Below, one piece after another: positions 8,880 through 18,658 of a stretch of DNA of 64,000 nucleotides. A program made the translations under genes and the position numbers. How positions within the stretch are numbered: position 1 is the first letter of the stretch; each line of letters starts with the position of its first letter. This DNA comes from Eikenella exigua. Lineage in GTDB: Bacteria; Pseudomonadota; Gammaproteobacteria; Burkholderiales; Neisseriaceae. The stretch is taken from positions 372,001 to 436,000 of the forward strand of contig NZ_CP038018.1 in NCBI RefSeq assembly GCF_008805035.1, written 5' to 3'. The notes under the pieces were generated by a model. The model made no database searches, had not been told where the DNA came from, and saw nothing but the letters and a program-made list of their open reading frames with translations.

Positions 8880-9515
8880 ATGAAGCAATCAATGATGAAC
8901 ACGGCAGCGGGCGTATTGGCGGCAGTGCTATTGGGCAGTGCGGGCTTGGCATATGCCAACCCCTATCCGGTTGGCTCGCAGCAATGGCACAACTTTAATG
9001 GCATCATGCAGTCGGAAGCAGATCGGATACAGCGCGAGCGCAATGCCGTACGGCAACAGCCGATCAACCGCGGCCCCACCGCCGCTGAAATACGCGCCTG
9101 GGAGCAGCGTGAGGCAAAGGTGCAAGCCGAAATCGCGGAACTGCGCCGCACGCCGTTTTATATGGCCATCATCAATGATTTCGGCACAGATAGAATAGCC
9201 TATGCAGGCGGGTTTAGAACCGAGCAACGCGCCATTGAAGATGCCATGAGCTTTTGCCGCAGCGGCAACTGCCAAGTACTGACTACTTTCAGCAACTCCT
9301 GTGCGGTTTTAACTTTCCCCGCTGGCCGCGAACTCCACTCTGTGAGCGATTTCTTCTTCGGTTATGACCGAGACCACAACAGGGCGGCAGAAAAATCCAT
9401 TCGTGCCTGCGAAGCCCGCCACGGTAAAGGTAACTGCCTGTATTCAGCCAGCGAAACCAAGCACGGCACTGCCTTCTGTACCGGCTACGACTACAGCAAC
9501 TACAACCAACGTTAG
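8880..9515 (+). CDS. Secreted DUF4189-domain protein, copy 1
   Basis: The 211-residue exported protein has a cleavable signal peptide ending GLAYA. A charged helical region, rich in Arg and Glu, follows. The C-terminal DUF4189 domain starts near YMAIINDFG and contains paired cysteines (FCRSGNCQV, SNSCAV and later ones) that suggest disulphides in the periplasm. The ATG at 8880 is preceded by GGAGCGGCAAG; the open frame extends upstream but would lack a signal peptide. An inverted paralogue lies at 18718-19359, nearly identical in the promoter and the first ~100 codons but diverged after that. The function is unknown. Confidence 0.8.
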   Translation: MKQSMMNTAAGVLAAVLLGSAGLAYANPYPVGSQQWHNFNGIMQSEADRIQRERNAVRQQPINRGPTAAEIRAWEQREAKVQAEIAELRRTPFYMAIINDFGTDRIAYAGGFRTEQRAIEDAMSFCRSGNCQVLTTFSNSCAVLTFPAGRELHSVSDFFFGYDRDHNRAAEKSIRACEARHGKGNCLYSASETKHGTAFCTGYDYSNYNQR

Positions 9516-9538
9516 AAGCTGTAGAAGCTACTCAAACC

Positions 9539-9573
9539 AAAAGGCTACCTGAAAGTTTCAGGTGGCCTCTTTG
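9539..9573. terminator. DUS-pair terminator between DUF4189 copy 1 and glnD
   Basis: AAGGCTACCTGAAAG pairs with TTTCAGGTGGCCTCTTT with one G-T type mismatch. It sits between convergent genes. Confidence 0.7.
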
Positions 9574-9638
9574 ATTGCTTGCGAAAGGCGGTTGTGCCGG
9601 ATGGCAGCGCGGCTATGCCGGCCTATTCGTGCGCCGGT

Positions 9639-12197
9639 TTAGCCGCCGATGCGTTCCAGCAGCATCCGTTCGAGTTTGAGCTGGAAGGCAGTGTCGGCCA
9701 GCTGGGGATGGCGGATGAGGAAGCTGTCTTCTGCGCGTTCGTCGAAGGTGGCGATGGCGGCGTAGCTGAGGCTGATGTTGAGCCGGGCGAACACGTCGGC
9801 GATGTCGGCCAGCAGGAAGGCGCGGTTGGCGGCGATGATTTCCAGGGTGTAGGCGCCGGCAGTTTCTTCGGCGGAGAGGGTGATGCGCGGGGCGATGGGC
9901 AGGTGGCGCAGGCGGCGGCTCAGCCGGCGGGGCGCGGGAGTGGGCTCGGCGGCGCCCGGCGGGTGGTGCACGAATTGGTTTAATGCTTGCTGCAGGCGGC
10001 GGCTGATGCGCTCGATGTCGTCGGCAAGGCAGTTGGCGGGCAGTTGCAGCACGAAGGTGTCGAGGATGTATTGGTGGTCGGTAACGTAGGCGTGGGCGGC
10101 GAGGATGCCGAGCTGGTGGCGGCCGAACAGGCGGCACAGGCCAGCAAACAGGCGGTCGCGGTTGGGCATAAACACCATCACTTGCAGGCCGCCGGTGGTG
10201 CTCAGGGGGCGGATGTGGGCTTGGGGCGTTGCGGCATCGGCAGCGAGCAGGGGCAGGTGCCACAGGATGATGTCGGCGCTGTGGCGCACGAAATAGGCCT
10301 GCCCGAGCTGCTGCCACAGTTCGCGGCTTTGCGCTTCGCCCACGCCCGCTTCGGCCAAGGCCTGGCGGGCTTTTTGCTGGCGGCGGCTCACGGCCATGTC
10401 GCGGCTGGTGGTTTGGCCGCCGAAGTATTGCAGGGCGGAGCGGAACAGGGTTTCGAGCAGGCTGGCTTTCCAAGCATTCCAGATTTTGGGGTTGGTGCCG
10501 CGCATATCGGCCACGGTAAGCAGATAAAGCGCGGTGAGCCGTTCGGGCGTTTGCACGCGGCGGCAGAAGGCGGCCACCACGGCCGGGTCTTGGATGTCTT
10601 CTTTCTGCGCGGTGAGCGACATCAAAAGATGGTTGCCCACCAGCCACACGAGCAAGTCGGTTTCGTATTGGCTCAGGAAGTGGTCGGCGGCGAAGCGGCG
10701 GGCGTCTTCCATGCCCAGCTCGGCATGGTCGCCGCCGCGCCCTTTGGCGATGTCGTGAAACAGGGCGGCCAAATACAGCACGGGTTTGCGCTCGAAAGCG
10801 TGCATCAGGGCGCTGGCAAAAGGCAGCTCGTGGCTGTGCGCTTCCAGAGCCAGCCGGCGCATATTGCGCACCACCATCAGGATGTGGTCGTCCACGGGGT
10901 AAACGTGGAACAGGTCGTGCTGCAGCAGGCCGACGATTTTGCCCCACTCGGGCAGATAATGCGAAAGCGCGCCGTAGAGATTAAGAAAGCGCAGCAGATG
11001 GGTGAGCCCGCCGCCGTGGCGGAAGAAGGCCACAAAGCGGCGGCGGTTGGCCGGATCGGCATAAAAACGGGCGTCGGTTTTCTGCACCGCCTGCCACCAG
11101 GCGCGCAGGGTTTCGGGGGCGAGGCCGGAGAGGTGGCTGTATTGCTGCCACAGCTCCAGCACCTTGAAAATATGCTGCGGCTCGCGGCGGAATAAGGTTT
11201 TATCGCGCACGGCGATGAGGTTGTTTACTTGGAAATAGTGCTCGTCCAAATCCAGCGCCACCCGCGGCAGCGGCGAGGAAATGCGCCCGCGCAGCATCGG
11301 CAGCAGGATGCCGCTCAGCTGCTTCACGGTTTTCACTGCGCGGTAGAGCGTGTGCATCAGCCGCTCGCTGCGCACTTGTTTACTTTCATCGGCATAGCCC
11401 AGCGCATAGGCCACCTGCGGCTGCAAGTCGAAACGCAGCTGCTCCTGCGGCTTGCCGGCGGCCAGGTGCAGCTCGATGCGGATGCGCGCCAGGCTGCGGT
11501 GGCTGCGGCGCAGCATGGCCGCTTCGGTGCGGGTGAGGATGCCTTGGCGGGCGAGGCGGTGCAGTTGCGGCGAAATGCCCTGCACCCGCGCCAGCCAGAG
11601 CATGGTGTGGATATCGCGCAGGCCGCCGGGGCAGGTTTTCAGGTTTGGCTCCAGGCTGCTGCCCGCTTGCGCTTTCAGGTGCCGCTGCTGCAATTCCAGC
11701 AGTTTGCCTTCGGCAAAGGCCGTCAGGTCGCGCTGCACGTCCAAATCGCGGTGCAGGCGGGCAAATAATTCTTGGCTGCCGTGGAGCAGGCGTGCTTCGA
11801 GGAGCGAGGTGTCGCCGGTTAAGTCTTCCGCTGCTCCGGCGCACAGCTCGGCCACGCTGCCGGTTTTCAGCGAGGGGTTCAGCCCCATGTCCCACAGGGT
11901 TTGCAGCCAAGTTTCAATTTGCTGCTGTTGCGTTTCATTCAGGGAATCGGCCGCCACAATGCCCAAATCCACATCGGAATGCGGATACATCTCGCCGCGC
12001 CCGAAGCCGCCCAGCGCCAGTAGCGCCAGCTCCCCTGCCGGCTGCATCTGCCGCCACAGCGCGGTAACGGTGTGTGAGAGCAGGGCGCTGTAGGCAGCAA
12101 AAAAACGCTGCGGGCTGCGGTGGCGGCGGTAGTCGGCAACGATTTGCCGTTTGTGCTCGGCCAGCTCCTGCGCCAAAAGCTGCGGGGATTGCGGCAT
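9639..12197 (-). CDS. glnD: Bifunctional [protein-PII] uridylyltransferase/UMP-removing enzyme GlnD
   Basis: The 852-residue sensor of glutamine status uridylylates and deuridylylates PII proteins. The nucleotidyltransferase motif ALGGFGRGEMYPHSDVDLG is at about residues 80-98, the HD hydrolase motif LYLAALFHDIAKGRGGDH near residue 450, and two ACT domains occupy the last ~170 residues. Length is typical of betaproteobacterial GlnD. It starts from an ATG at 12197 and follows relA on the same strand, separated by a DUS hairpin. Confidence 0.96.
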   Translation of the reverse strand: MPQSPQLLAQELAEHKRQIVADYRRHRSPQRFFAAYSALLSHTVTALWRQMQPAGELALLALGGFGRGEMYPHSDVDLGIVAADSLNETQQQQIETWLQTLWDMGLNPSLKTGSVAELCAGAAEDLTGDTSLLEARLLHGSQELFARLHRDLDVQRDLTAFAEGKLLELQQRHLKAQAGSSLEPNLKTCPGGLRDIHTMLWLARVQGISPQLHRLARQGILTRTEAAMLRRSHRSLARIRIELHLAAGKPQEQLRFDLQPQVAYALGYADESKQVRSERLMHTLYRAVKTVKQLSGILLPMLRGRISSPLPRVALDLDEHYFQVNNLIAVRDKTLFRREPQHIFKVLELWQQYSHLSGLAPETLRAWWQAVQKTDARFYADPANRRRFVAFFRHGGGLTHLLRFLNLYGALSHYLPEWGKIVGLLQHDLFHVYPVDDHILMVVRNMRRLALEAHSHELPFASALMHAFERKPVLYLAALFHDIAKGRGGDHAELGMEDARRFAADHFLSQYETDLLVWLVGNHLLMSLTAQKEDIQDPAVVAAFCRRVQTPERLTALYLLTVADMRGTNPKIWNAWKASLLETLFRSALQYFGGQTTSRDMAVSRRQQKARQALAEAGVGEAQSRELWQQLGQAYFVRHSADIILWHLPLLAADAATPQAHIRPLSTTGGLQVMVFMPNRDRLFAGLCRLFGRHQLGILAAHAYVTDHQYILDTFVLQLPANCLADDIERISRRLQQALNQFVHHPPGAAEPTPAPRRLSRRLRHLPIAPRITLSAEETAGAYTLEIIAANRAFLLADIADVFARLNISLSYAAIATFDERAEDSFLIRHPQLADTAFQLKLERMLLERIGG

Positions 12198-12250
12198 AGT
12201 GGAATTCCTTGGATGGGGTGGGGCGATTGTGGTCTTGGGATGGGCATGGG

Positions 12251-12292
12251 AAGGCTACCTGAAAATGCTTGGTTGAGTTTTCAGGTAGCCTT
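12251..12292 (-). terminator. DUS-pair hairpin between relA and glnD
   Basis: AAGGCTACCTGAAAA and TTTTCAGGTAGCCTT form a 15-bp stem 20 bp downstream of the relA stop and about 55 bp upstream of the glnD start. Confidence 0.7.
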
Positions 12293-12311
12293 ATCCGGTT
12301 AAACCATGTGC

Positions 12312-14525
12312 CTACAGCCTGCTCACGCCGGTTACGCCTTTCACGTTGGCGAGGCTGGCAAGTACGTGCGGCAGGTCGTCCACCTGATGTACTTCCAACG
12401 TGAAGCGCAGGCTGGCTTGCAGGTTGCGCGATTGGGTTTGCACGGCGGTCACGTTGAGTTTATGCCGCGCCAGTGCTTCGGAAATATCGCGCAACAGGCC
12501 GTTGCGGTCTTGGGCGGATACTTCGATATCCACGGCAAACACTTGCCCGGCAGGCACGCCGGCCCAGCAGGCTGGCACAACTTTTTCAGCCGCGTCGGCG
12601 GCGAGTTTCTGGAAAGAGGCGCAGCCGATGCGGTGGATGGAAATGCCGCGCCCGCGCGTTACGAAGCCGGCGATTTCGTCGGGCGGGGCGGGTTTGCAGC
12701 ATTTGGCCAGCGTGGTGAGCAGGCCAGATTCACCGTCCACCAAAATGCCGCCTTTGCCGCTGGTTTCTTTGATGCGCGACTGTTTGACGATGCTCTCGGT
12801 GCTCACCGGCGCGGCAGGCGGCTCGGCCAGCAGGCCGCAGGCTTTCTGCACGGCGCGGGGCATGATTTCGCCGTGTGCCACGGCGGTGTAGAGTTCGTCT
12901 GGTTTTTTGAAGCCGAGTTTTTCGGCCAAAGCCTGCATATTGGGCTTGGGCTGGACTTTGAGCAGGGTTTTTTCCAGTTGCAGCCGGCCTTGTTCGCGCA
13001 CGCTTTCGGCATTTTGGCGGCGGATGTGGGCGCGGATTTTGGCAGCGGCTTTGTTGCTCTTCACCCAGCCTTCATACAGCCAGTTTACGGATGGTTCGCC
13101 CTCTTTGGCGGCGATAATTTCCACGCGCTGGCCGTTCTCCAGCGGGGTGGAAAGCGGCACGATTTGGCCGTCTACCTTGGCGCCGCGGCAGCGGTCGCCC
13201 AGGCTGCTGTGCAGGGCGTAGGCGAAGTCGATGGGGGTGGCGCCCACGGGCAGGGAGAGCACTTTGCCGTGCGGGGTGAGCACATAAATCGTGTCGTTAA
13301 ACAGCTCGGTTTGGAAGGCGGCGGCGAGGTCGGCTTTGCCGCTTTCGGCCATGTTTTCACGCCAATCCAAGAGCTGGCGCAGCCAGGCGATTTTCTGCTC
13401 ATATGCGGAATCACCTTTGCCGCCTTCTTTATAACGCCAGTGGGCGGCCACGCCGAATTCGTTGAATTGGTGCATTTCTTTGGTGCGGATTTGCACCTCG
13501 ATGCCTTTGTCTTCAGGGCCGACAATCACGGTGTGCAGGCTTTTGTAGCCGTTGCCTTTGGGGTTGGCGATGTAGTCGTCGAATTCGCCGGGGATGGGCT
13601 GCCACAGGCTGTGCACGATGCCCAGCACGGTATAGCACTCGGGCACGCTGTTCACCAGCACGCGCACAGCGCGGATATCGTAGAGCCCTTCGAAATCGAG
13701 CTTTTTCTTCACCATCTTGCGGTAGATGGAGTAGATGTGTTTGGGGCGGCCGGCCACGTCATAATCGCGGATGCCGTATTTGGCCAGCTCGGCTTTGAGG
13801 ATGCCGAGAAAGTGGTCGATATAGTGCTGCCGCTCGGGGCGTTTTTCGTCGAGCAGGTGGGCGATGCGGTGGTATTCTTCGGGGTTTTGGTGGCGGAAGC
13901 CGAGGTCTTCGAGCTGCCATTTGAGCTGCCACACACCTAAGCGGTTGGCCAGTGGAGCGAAAATATCCAGCGTTTCTTTGGCGATGCTGCGTTTTTCTGG
14001 GCTGTCGGGGCAGCTGCCGAGGTATTGCATGGTGCGGGTGCGCAGGGCGAGCTTGATCAGCACCACGCGGATGTCGGACACCATGGCCAGCAGCATTTTG
14101 CGCATGGTTTCGGCCTGCGCAGCGCGTTCTTCTGGCGTGGCCAGGCCATCCACGCGGGCGAAGTGTGTGAGCTTCTGCACTTGGTCGATGCCCTGCATCA
14201 GGCTGCATACGGTTTGCCCGCACTGCCCGGCTACCTGAAGCTGCCAATCCCCGCCTTGCTTAGACATGCCCGACAATATGGTGGCAGCCACGGCTTCGGG
14301 CAGCAAATCGAGCTGTGCCACCATCTGCGCTGCACCCACGGCGTGCGGCAGCAGCGGCTCGCCGGCGTAGGTTTGTGCGTTGGCGGGGTAGTGCACTTCG
14401 GCCAGTGCGAAAGCTTGCTGCAAGAGTGCGCGGTCGGCCTCGTTTTGCTGTGCGGCATAGCCTTTCAGCCAGGCCAAACATTCTTGCAGGTTGGTTACAT
14501 GCGTGTCTGAATAGCCGGTCTCCAT
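12312..14525 (-). CDS. relA: GTP pyrophosphokinase RelA, (p)ppGpp synthetase I
   Basis: The 737-residue stringent-response enzyme makes (p)ppGpp on stalled ribosomes. The ATG at 14525 is chosen because AAGGGA precedes it; the open frame runs 43 codons further without a ribosome site. In the N-terminal pseudo-hydrolase domain the HD-ED motif is missing (ATILSGMSKQGGDW at the usual LHDVIEDT place), so it should be synthetase-only like RelA, not SpoT. The synthetase has MHQFNEFGVAAHWRYKEG, followed by TGS, a helical/zinc-finger region with CASFQKL and a C-terminal ACT domain. No spoT is in the window. Confidence 0.93.
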   Translation of the reverse strand: METGYSDTHVTNLQECLAWLKGYAAQQNEADRALLQQAFALAEVHYPANAQTYAGEPLLPHAVGAAQMVAQLDLLPEAVAATILSGMSKQGGDWQLQVAGQCGQTVCSLMQGIDQVQKLTHFARVDGLATPEERAAQAETMRKMLLAMVSDIRVVLIKLALRTRTMQYLGSCPDSPEKRSIAKETLDIFAPLANRLGVWQLKWQLEDLGFRHQNPEEYHRIAHLLDEKRPERQHYIDHFLGILKAELAKYGIRDYDVAGRPKHIYSIYRKMVKKKLDFEGLYDIRAVRVLVNSVPECYTVLGIVHSLWQPIPGEFDDYIANPKGNGYKSLHTVIVGPEDKGIEVQIRTKEMHQFNEFGVAAHWRYKEGGKGDSAYEQKIAWLRQLLDWRENMAESGKADLAAAFQTELFNDTIYVLTPHGKVLSLPVGATPIDFAYALHSSLGDRCRGAKVDGQIVPLSTPLENGQRVEIIAAKEGEPSVNWLYEGWVKSNKAAAKIRAHIRRQNAESVREQGRLQLEKTLLKVQPKPNMQALAEKLGFKKPDELYTAVAHGEIMPRAVQKACGLLAEPPAAPVSTESIVKQSRIKETSGKGGILVDGESGLLTTLAKCCKPAPPDEIAGFVTRGRGISIHRIGCASFQKLAADAAEKVVPACWAGVPAGQVFAVDIEVSAQDRNGLLRDISEALARHKLNVTAVQTQSRNLQASLRFTLEVHQVDDLPHVLASLANVKGVTGVSRL

Positions 14526-14677
14526 GGTTTCCCTTTTGTGCAGTATGAAGTTTGATTGTAACCAAAAATCCGGCGAGTGGGGCCTTTGTTGGCGCAGGGA
14601 GTTTGATGCAGGTGCAATTTTGTTTGGGGAAGTGGTAAGATTCGCGCTTTCCAAAGGCTACCTGAAAGATACCCGCT

Positions 14678-15268
14678 ATGCTGTTCCACCCCGAAGTGAT
14701 GACTGTTGAAATGCTGGCGCAGAAAATCCGCAAAATCCCAAACTGGCCGCAGAAAGGCGTGCTGTTCCACGACATCACCCCCGTGCTGCAAAGCCCGGAA
14801 TATTTCCGCCTATTGGTGGATTTGCTCACCTACCGCTACATGACGCAAGACATCGACGTGGTGGCCGGGCTGGACGCGCGCGGCTTCATCATCGGCGCCG
14901 CGCTGGCCTATCAGCTCAACGTAGGCTTTGTGCCCATCCGCAAAAAAGGCAAGCTGCCCTTTACCACCCTTTCCGAAAGCTACGCGCTCGAATACGGCGA
15001 AGCCACCGTGGAAATCCACACCGACGCCATTAAAGACAACGCCCGCGTTTTGCTGGTGGACGATCTAGTGGCCACCGGCGGCACTATGCACGCCGGCATT
15101 AAACTCATCCACAAGCTCGGCGGGAGCGTGGTGGAAGCCGCTGCCATCCTTGAGTTCACCGACTTACCCGGCGGCGACCGCGTCCGCAACGAAGGCGTTT
15201 CCCTGTTTACCCTGTATCAAAACAGCGGGGCCGTGGGAAAAGAGCATATTGCGCCGCAGGCCGGCTAA
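14678..15268 (+). CDS. apt: Adenine phosphoribosyltransferase
   Basis: This purine-salvage enzyme converts adenine and PRPP to AMP. The PRPP loop VLLVDDLVATGGT lies near residues 124-136, and GLDARGFIIG plus the flexible RKKGKLP segment are characteristic of Apt. It is 196 residues from the ATG at 14678; an ATG at 14699 (MTVEML) would give a length closer to the usual one and is a real alternative. The relA gene is divergent, and a DUS lies in the shared upstream region. Confidence 0.93.
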   Translation: MLFHPEVMTVEMLAQKIRKIPNWPQKGVLFHDITPVLQSPEYFRLLVDLLTYRYMTQDIDVVAGLDARGFIIGAALAYQLNVGFVPIRKKGKLPFTTLSESYALEYGEATVEIHTDAIKDNARVLLVDDLVATGGTMHAGIKLIHKLGGSVVEAAAILEFTDLPGGDRVRNEGVSLFTLYQNSGAVGKEHIAPQAG

Positions 15269-15338
15269 AAACCGCCCATGCCATATCCGGCTTTCCGGCT
15301 ACCTGAAGCCGGATTATTTTTCGATTTAGAGGAATTTT

Positions 15339-15471
15339 ATGCCGCCGGATAAAGCAGTGCAGTAGGCGCGTGATTGCCCACACCAAAATCATCGGCGGCA
15401 GCGAAGAAGCCTCTGTTACCTTCCCCGGCTATGTCGGCGTGATGAACGGCGTGGTGAAACTGGCGGATTAA
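15339..15471 (+). pseudogene. Remnant of an unidentified small gene
   Basis: After a ribosome-site-like GAGGA, an ATG at 15339 opens MPPDKAVQ and stops at TAG. One frame over, coding-like sequence reads RVIAHTKIIGGSEEASV, continues to GVMNGVVKLAD and stops at 15471. The codon use of the second part is that of the host, so this looks like the last ~34 codons of a decayed gene. I cannot name the family. It is followed by a DUS-pair terminator. Confidence 0.35.
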
Positions 15472-15496
15472 TTGCCAACGGTTTGCCCACACAGGC

Positions 15497-15530
15497 AAAA
15501 GGCTACCTGAAAGTTCAGGTAGCCTTTTTT
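15497..15530. terminator. DUS-pair terminator
   Basis: AAAAGGCTACCTGAA pairs with TTCAGGTAGCCTTTTTT almost without a loop. It could serve both apt and the remnant on the plus strand. Confidence 0.75.
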
Positions 15531-15567
15531 GCTGGTTGGGTATGGATGCCGGAAGGCCGGTATGCCT

Positions 15568-15606
15568 GTTTTAACTTCGTTGAAGCTTATGCTTTCAGGT
15601 AGCCTT
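15568..15606. repeat. DUS-tailed repeat, copy 1
   Basis: TTTTAACTTCGTTGAAGCTT is followed by ATG, CTTTCAGG and TAGCCTT. The same ~38-bp block recurs in several other intergenic places. Confidence 0.6.
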
Positions 15607-15627
15607 ATCTTGAAAGACTAAACCCGC

Positions 15628-16353
15628 TTACTCCGGCAGTACTTCTTCCGCTGCTTCCTGCACCAAGGCCGAAGCTGCTTCGATGACGGTTTGTTCGCCA
15701 TTCGCTTCCAGCGGCAGGCGTGCCAAAATGGTTTCGCTGGCGCGCACTTTCTCACCGATGGCCACCAGCGGCACGGCATCGGTGGGCAGATACACATCCA
15801 CCCGCGAGCCGAAGCGAACAAAGCCGTAGCGTTGGCCGCGTGTGATTTTCTCGCCCGGCTGCACGTAGCACAAAATACGCCGCGCCACCAGGCCTGCCAC
15901 CTGCACAAAGGTAAGCTCGCGCCCGCTTCGGGTGGTGGCGAAAACCGCGTTACGCTCGTTTTCCGTACAGGCCTTATCCAGTGCGGCGTTCACGAATTGT
16001 CCCGGGAAGTAGTCCACCTGCGTAACTGTGCCGTCAACCGGAGCACGTTGCGAATGCACGTTGAACACGTTCATAAACACGCTGATTTTCAGCGCGGGCA
16101 CCTTGCGGAACGGGTCTTCAGCGCGTTCTACCACCACAATGCGGCCGTCGGCCGGGCAGAGCACTGCTTCCGGGTCGGCCGGAATATCGCGCGCCGGATC
16201 GCGGAAAAATTGCACCACAAACACGGTAAACACCCAAAACGGCAGCGACCACCAGCCGCAGCAGATGCTCACCAGCACGCTCAGCAGCAGCCCGCCCAAA
16301 ATAAACGGCCAGCCTTCCCGCGCAATCAGCGGGTGGGGGTAGGAACGGTTCAC
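15628..16353 (-). CDS. psd: Phosphatidylserine decarboxylase proenzyme, short PSD-A type
   Basis: The 241-residue enzyme converts phosphatidylserine to phosphatidylethanolamine at the inner membrane. Two hydrophobic segments at the N-terminus are followed by FFRDPARDIP, CPADGRIV and VFMNVFNVHSQRAPVDG. The self-cleavage site that yields the pyruvoyl group is the GS in RFGSRVDVYLP, near residue 190. This short, archaetidylserine-decarboxylase-like class is common in Neisseriaceae. It ends close to a DUS-tailed repeat. Confidence 0.93.
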   Translation of the reverse strand: MNRSYPHPLIAREGWPFILGGLLLSVLVSICCGWWSLPFWVFTVFVVQFFRDPARDIPADPEAVLCPADGRIVVVERAEDPFRKVPALKISVFMNVFNVHSQRAPVDGTVTQVDYFPGQFVNAALDKACTENERNAVFATTRSGRELTFVQVAGLVARRILCYVQPGEKITRGQRYGFVRFGSRVDVYLPTDAVPLVAIGEKVRASETILARLPLEANGEQTVIEAASALVQEAAEEVLPE

Positions 16354-16571
16354 GGTATTATCCTCATGAAATAAAGTTGGAATAGGGTGCGATTATACAA
16401 GATACGGGATATATGGCGAATTAACTTAACTTCCACCATAGCCTTCGCTGCTTGCTCTATTGTGGGAGGCAATAAACTTCTTTCGGAAACTTGGCGCACG
16501 TAATATTTTTGGTCATAGGCACAGGTTGAATTTCTAGTAGTTTGTGAAATTTCAGGTAGTCTCAGCGTCCT

Positions 16572-17099
16572 TCACCACTGCTCGCCGTGTTCGCCTGTGC
16601 GGTCGCCCCAAGTTTCGTCTTGTTCGTGGGGCAGCACCATCATGGCCGAGAACCAGCCGCCGACCGCAAACAGCGCGGGCAGCACATACCACGGCGGCGT
16701 GGCCATCAGCCGGCTGAAATTGCCGTTGGGCACAGGCAGCATGCTCTCCAAAGTGTTGGCAATCAGCCGGTTGAGCTCCGGCACCACATCCATGCCCGCC
16801 AGCTGCGGCAGGGCATACAAAACCGCCGTCAGCCCCGTCCAGGCCAAAGTGGCCATTGCCCGCCCCGGCAGATTATTTTGCCAAGCCAAACGGCCGGCCA
16901 GCCAAATCGTGAGCAGGGCAGGCAGCGCAAGCAGCCACAAACAGTGGATGGCCGACATCAGCATGACGCTCAGCCCATCGAATCCCGCCAGGCGCAGCAG
17001 CATGGCCTGCGGCGACTGCCAGCCGCCTTTCCACAACACGGTTAGCGCGCCGTAGAGCAGGCCGCAGGAAATGCCCGTATACAGCACATACCAAATCAT
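16572..17099 (-). CDS. Polytopic membrane protein of unknown function
   Basis: The 175-residue product starts at ATG 17099 (MIWYVLYTG); the open frame further upstream runs through a DUS and is not used. Five hydrophobic segments are visible, roughly residues 2-22, 38-65, 72-95, 103-120 and 140-160, with a hydrophilic C-terminal tail of mixed charge (HEQDETWGDRTGEHGEQW). It looks like an inner-membrane protein; no family is recognised. The neighbouring argG is divergent. Confidence 0.55.
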   Translation of the reverse strand: MIWYVLYTGISCGLLYGALTVLWKGGWQSPQAMLLRLAGFDGLSVMLMSAIHCLWLLALPALLTIWLAGRLAWQNNLPGRAMATLAWTGLTAVLYALPQLAGMDVVPELNRLIANTLESMLPVPNGNFSRLMATPPWYVLPALFAVGGWFSAMMVLPHEQDETWGDRTGEHGEQW

Positions 17100-17293
17100 C
17101 GTTTGCCGCCGCGGCAAAGTTTGCCGATTCCCCACTGCCCGCTCCTTGATTTCACCAAAGGCACACAGGCTACCTGAAAGCGCCACATACGTAAACCGGG
17201 CATTTTCAGGTAGCCTTATCGTGAAGCTAGACAATCTGTGCCGGCTGGCACACAATCCCAGCCTTCAACCATCTTGCCAAACAAAGGAGCACC

Positions 17294-18640
17294 ATGAACC
17301 ACACCAACGCCACCATTCTGCAAACCCTGCCCGTTGGCCAAAAAGTCGGCATAGCCTTTTCCGGCGGGCTCGACACCTCCGCCGCCCTCCTGTGGATGAA
17401 ACTCAAAGGCGCGCTGCCTTACGCCTACACCGCCAACCTCGGCCAGCCCGACGAAGACGACTACAACGCCATTCCCCAAAAAGCCATGGAATACGGCGCG
17501 CAAAACGCCCGCTTAATCGACTGCCGCGCCCAGCTCGCGCACGAAGGCATCGCCGCCATCCAATGCGGCGCGTTCCATGTGTCCACCGGCGGCGTGCCCT
17601 ATTTCAACACCACCCCGCTCGGCCGCGCCGTAACCGGCACCATGCTCGTTTCCGCCATGAAAGAAGACGACGTAAATATCTGGGGCGACGGCAGCACCTA
17701 CAAAGGCAACGACATCGAACGCTTCTACCGCTACGGCCTGCTCACCAATCCCGCACTGAAAATCTACAAACCCTGGCTCGACCAGCAATTTATCGACGAG
17801 CTCGGCGGCCGCCACGAAATGAGCGAATTTCTGATTGCCAACGGCTTCCAATACAAAATGTCGGTTGAGAAAGCCTATTCCACCGACTCCAATATGCTCG
17901 GCGCGACGCATGAAGCCAAAGATTTGGAATTCCTCAACAGCGGCATCAAAATCGTCAAACCCATCATGGGAGTTGCCTTCTGGGACGAAAGCGTCGAAGT
18001 CAAACCCGAAGAAGTCAGCGTGCGCTTTGAAGAAGGCGTGCCGGTAGCCTTGAACGGCCAAACCTTTGCCGACGCGGTGGAACTCTTCCTCGAAGCCAAC
18101 CGCATCGGCGGCCGCCACGGCCTCGGCATGAGCGACCAAATCGAAAACCGCATCATCGAAGCCAAATCGCGCGGCATCTACGAAGCCCCGGGCATGGCGC
18201 TGCTGCACATTGCCTACGAGCGCCTGCTCACCGGCATCCACAACGAAGACACCATCGAGCAATACCGCATCAACGGCCTGCGCCTCGGCCGCCTGCTCTA
18301 TCAAGGCCGCTGGTTCGACAGCCAAGCCCTGATGCTGCGCGAAACCGCCCAACGCTGGGTGGCCAAAGCCATCACCGGCGAAGTAACGCTCGAATTGCGC
18401 CGCGGCAACGACTATTCGATTCTGAACACCGAATCGCCCAATCTCACCTACGCGCCCGAACGCCTGAGCATGGAAAAGGTGGAAAACGCCGCCTTCACCC
18501 CGCTCGACCGCATCGGCCAGCTCACCATGCGCAACCTCGACATTACCGACACCCGCGCCAAACTCGGCATCTACGCCGACAGCGGCCTGCTCTCGCTGGG
18601 CGAAGGCTCGGTGTTGCCGAAACTGGGCAGCGGCAAGTAA
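17294..18640 (+). CDS. argG: Argininosuccinate synthase
   Basis: The 448-residue enzyme of arginine biosynthesis condenses citrulline and aspartate with ATP. The PP-loop motif AFSGGLDTSAALLWM is near the N-terminus, and the length and sequence (GGVPYFNTTPLGRAVTGT, WGDGSTYKGNDIERFYRYG) are those of the E. coli-type class. GGAG precedes the ATG. The upstream gap holds a DUS pair. No other arg gene adjoins it. Confidence 0.97.
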   Translation: MNHTNATILQTLPVGQKVGIAFSGGLDTSAALLWMKLKGALPYAYTANLGQPDEDDYNAIPQKAMEYGAQNARLIDCRAQLAHEGIAAIQCGAFHVSTGGVPYFNTTPLGRAVTGTMLVSAMKEDDVNIWGDGSTYKGNDIERFYRYGLLTNPALKIYKPWLDQQFIDELGGRHEMSEFLIANGFQYKMSVEKAYSTDSNMLGATHEAKDLEFLNSGIKIVKPIMGVAFWDESVEVKPEEVSVRFEEGVPVALNGQTFADAVELFLEANRIGGRHGLGMSDQIENRIIEAKSRGIYEAPGMALLHIAYERLLTGIHNEDTIEQYRINGLRLGRLLYQGRWFDSQALMLRETAQRWVAKAITGEVTLELRRGNDYSILNTESPNLTYAPERLSMEKVENAAFTPLDRIGQLTMRNLDITDTRAKLGIYADSGLLSLGEGSVLPKLGSGK

Positions 18641-18658
18641 GCCAAAGCCGCAGCAAAT

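Noticed and set aside
12306..13940. A 544-codon open frame on the plus strand opposite relA
   Set aside because: It is an antisense shadow: the minus strand encodes full RelA with its domains, and high GC makes the opposite frame open. The same applies to long plus-strand frames opposite secD (52216-53451), gyrA (58639-59655) and glnD (9987-11195).
12312..14525. A bifunctional SpoT-type enzyme
   Set aside because: The HD hydrolase residues are missing, so it should only synthesise (p)ppGpp.
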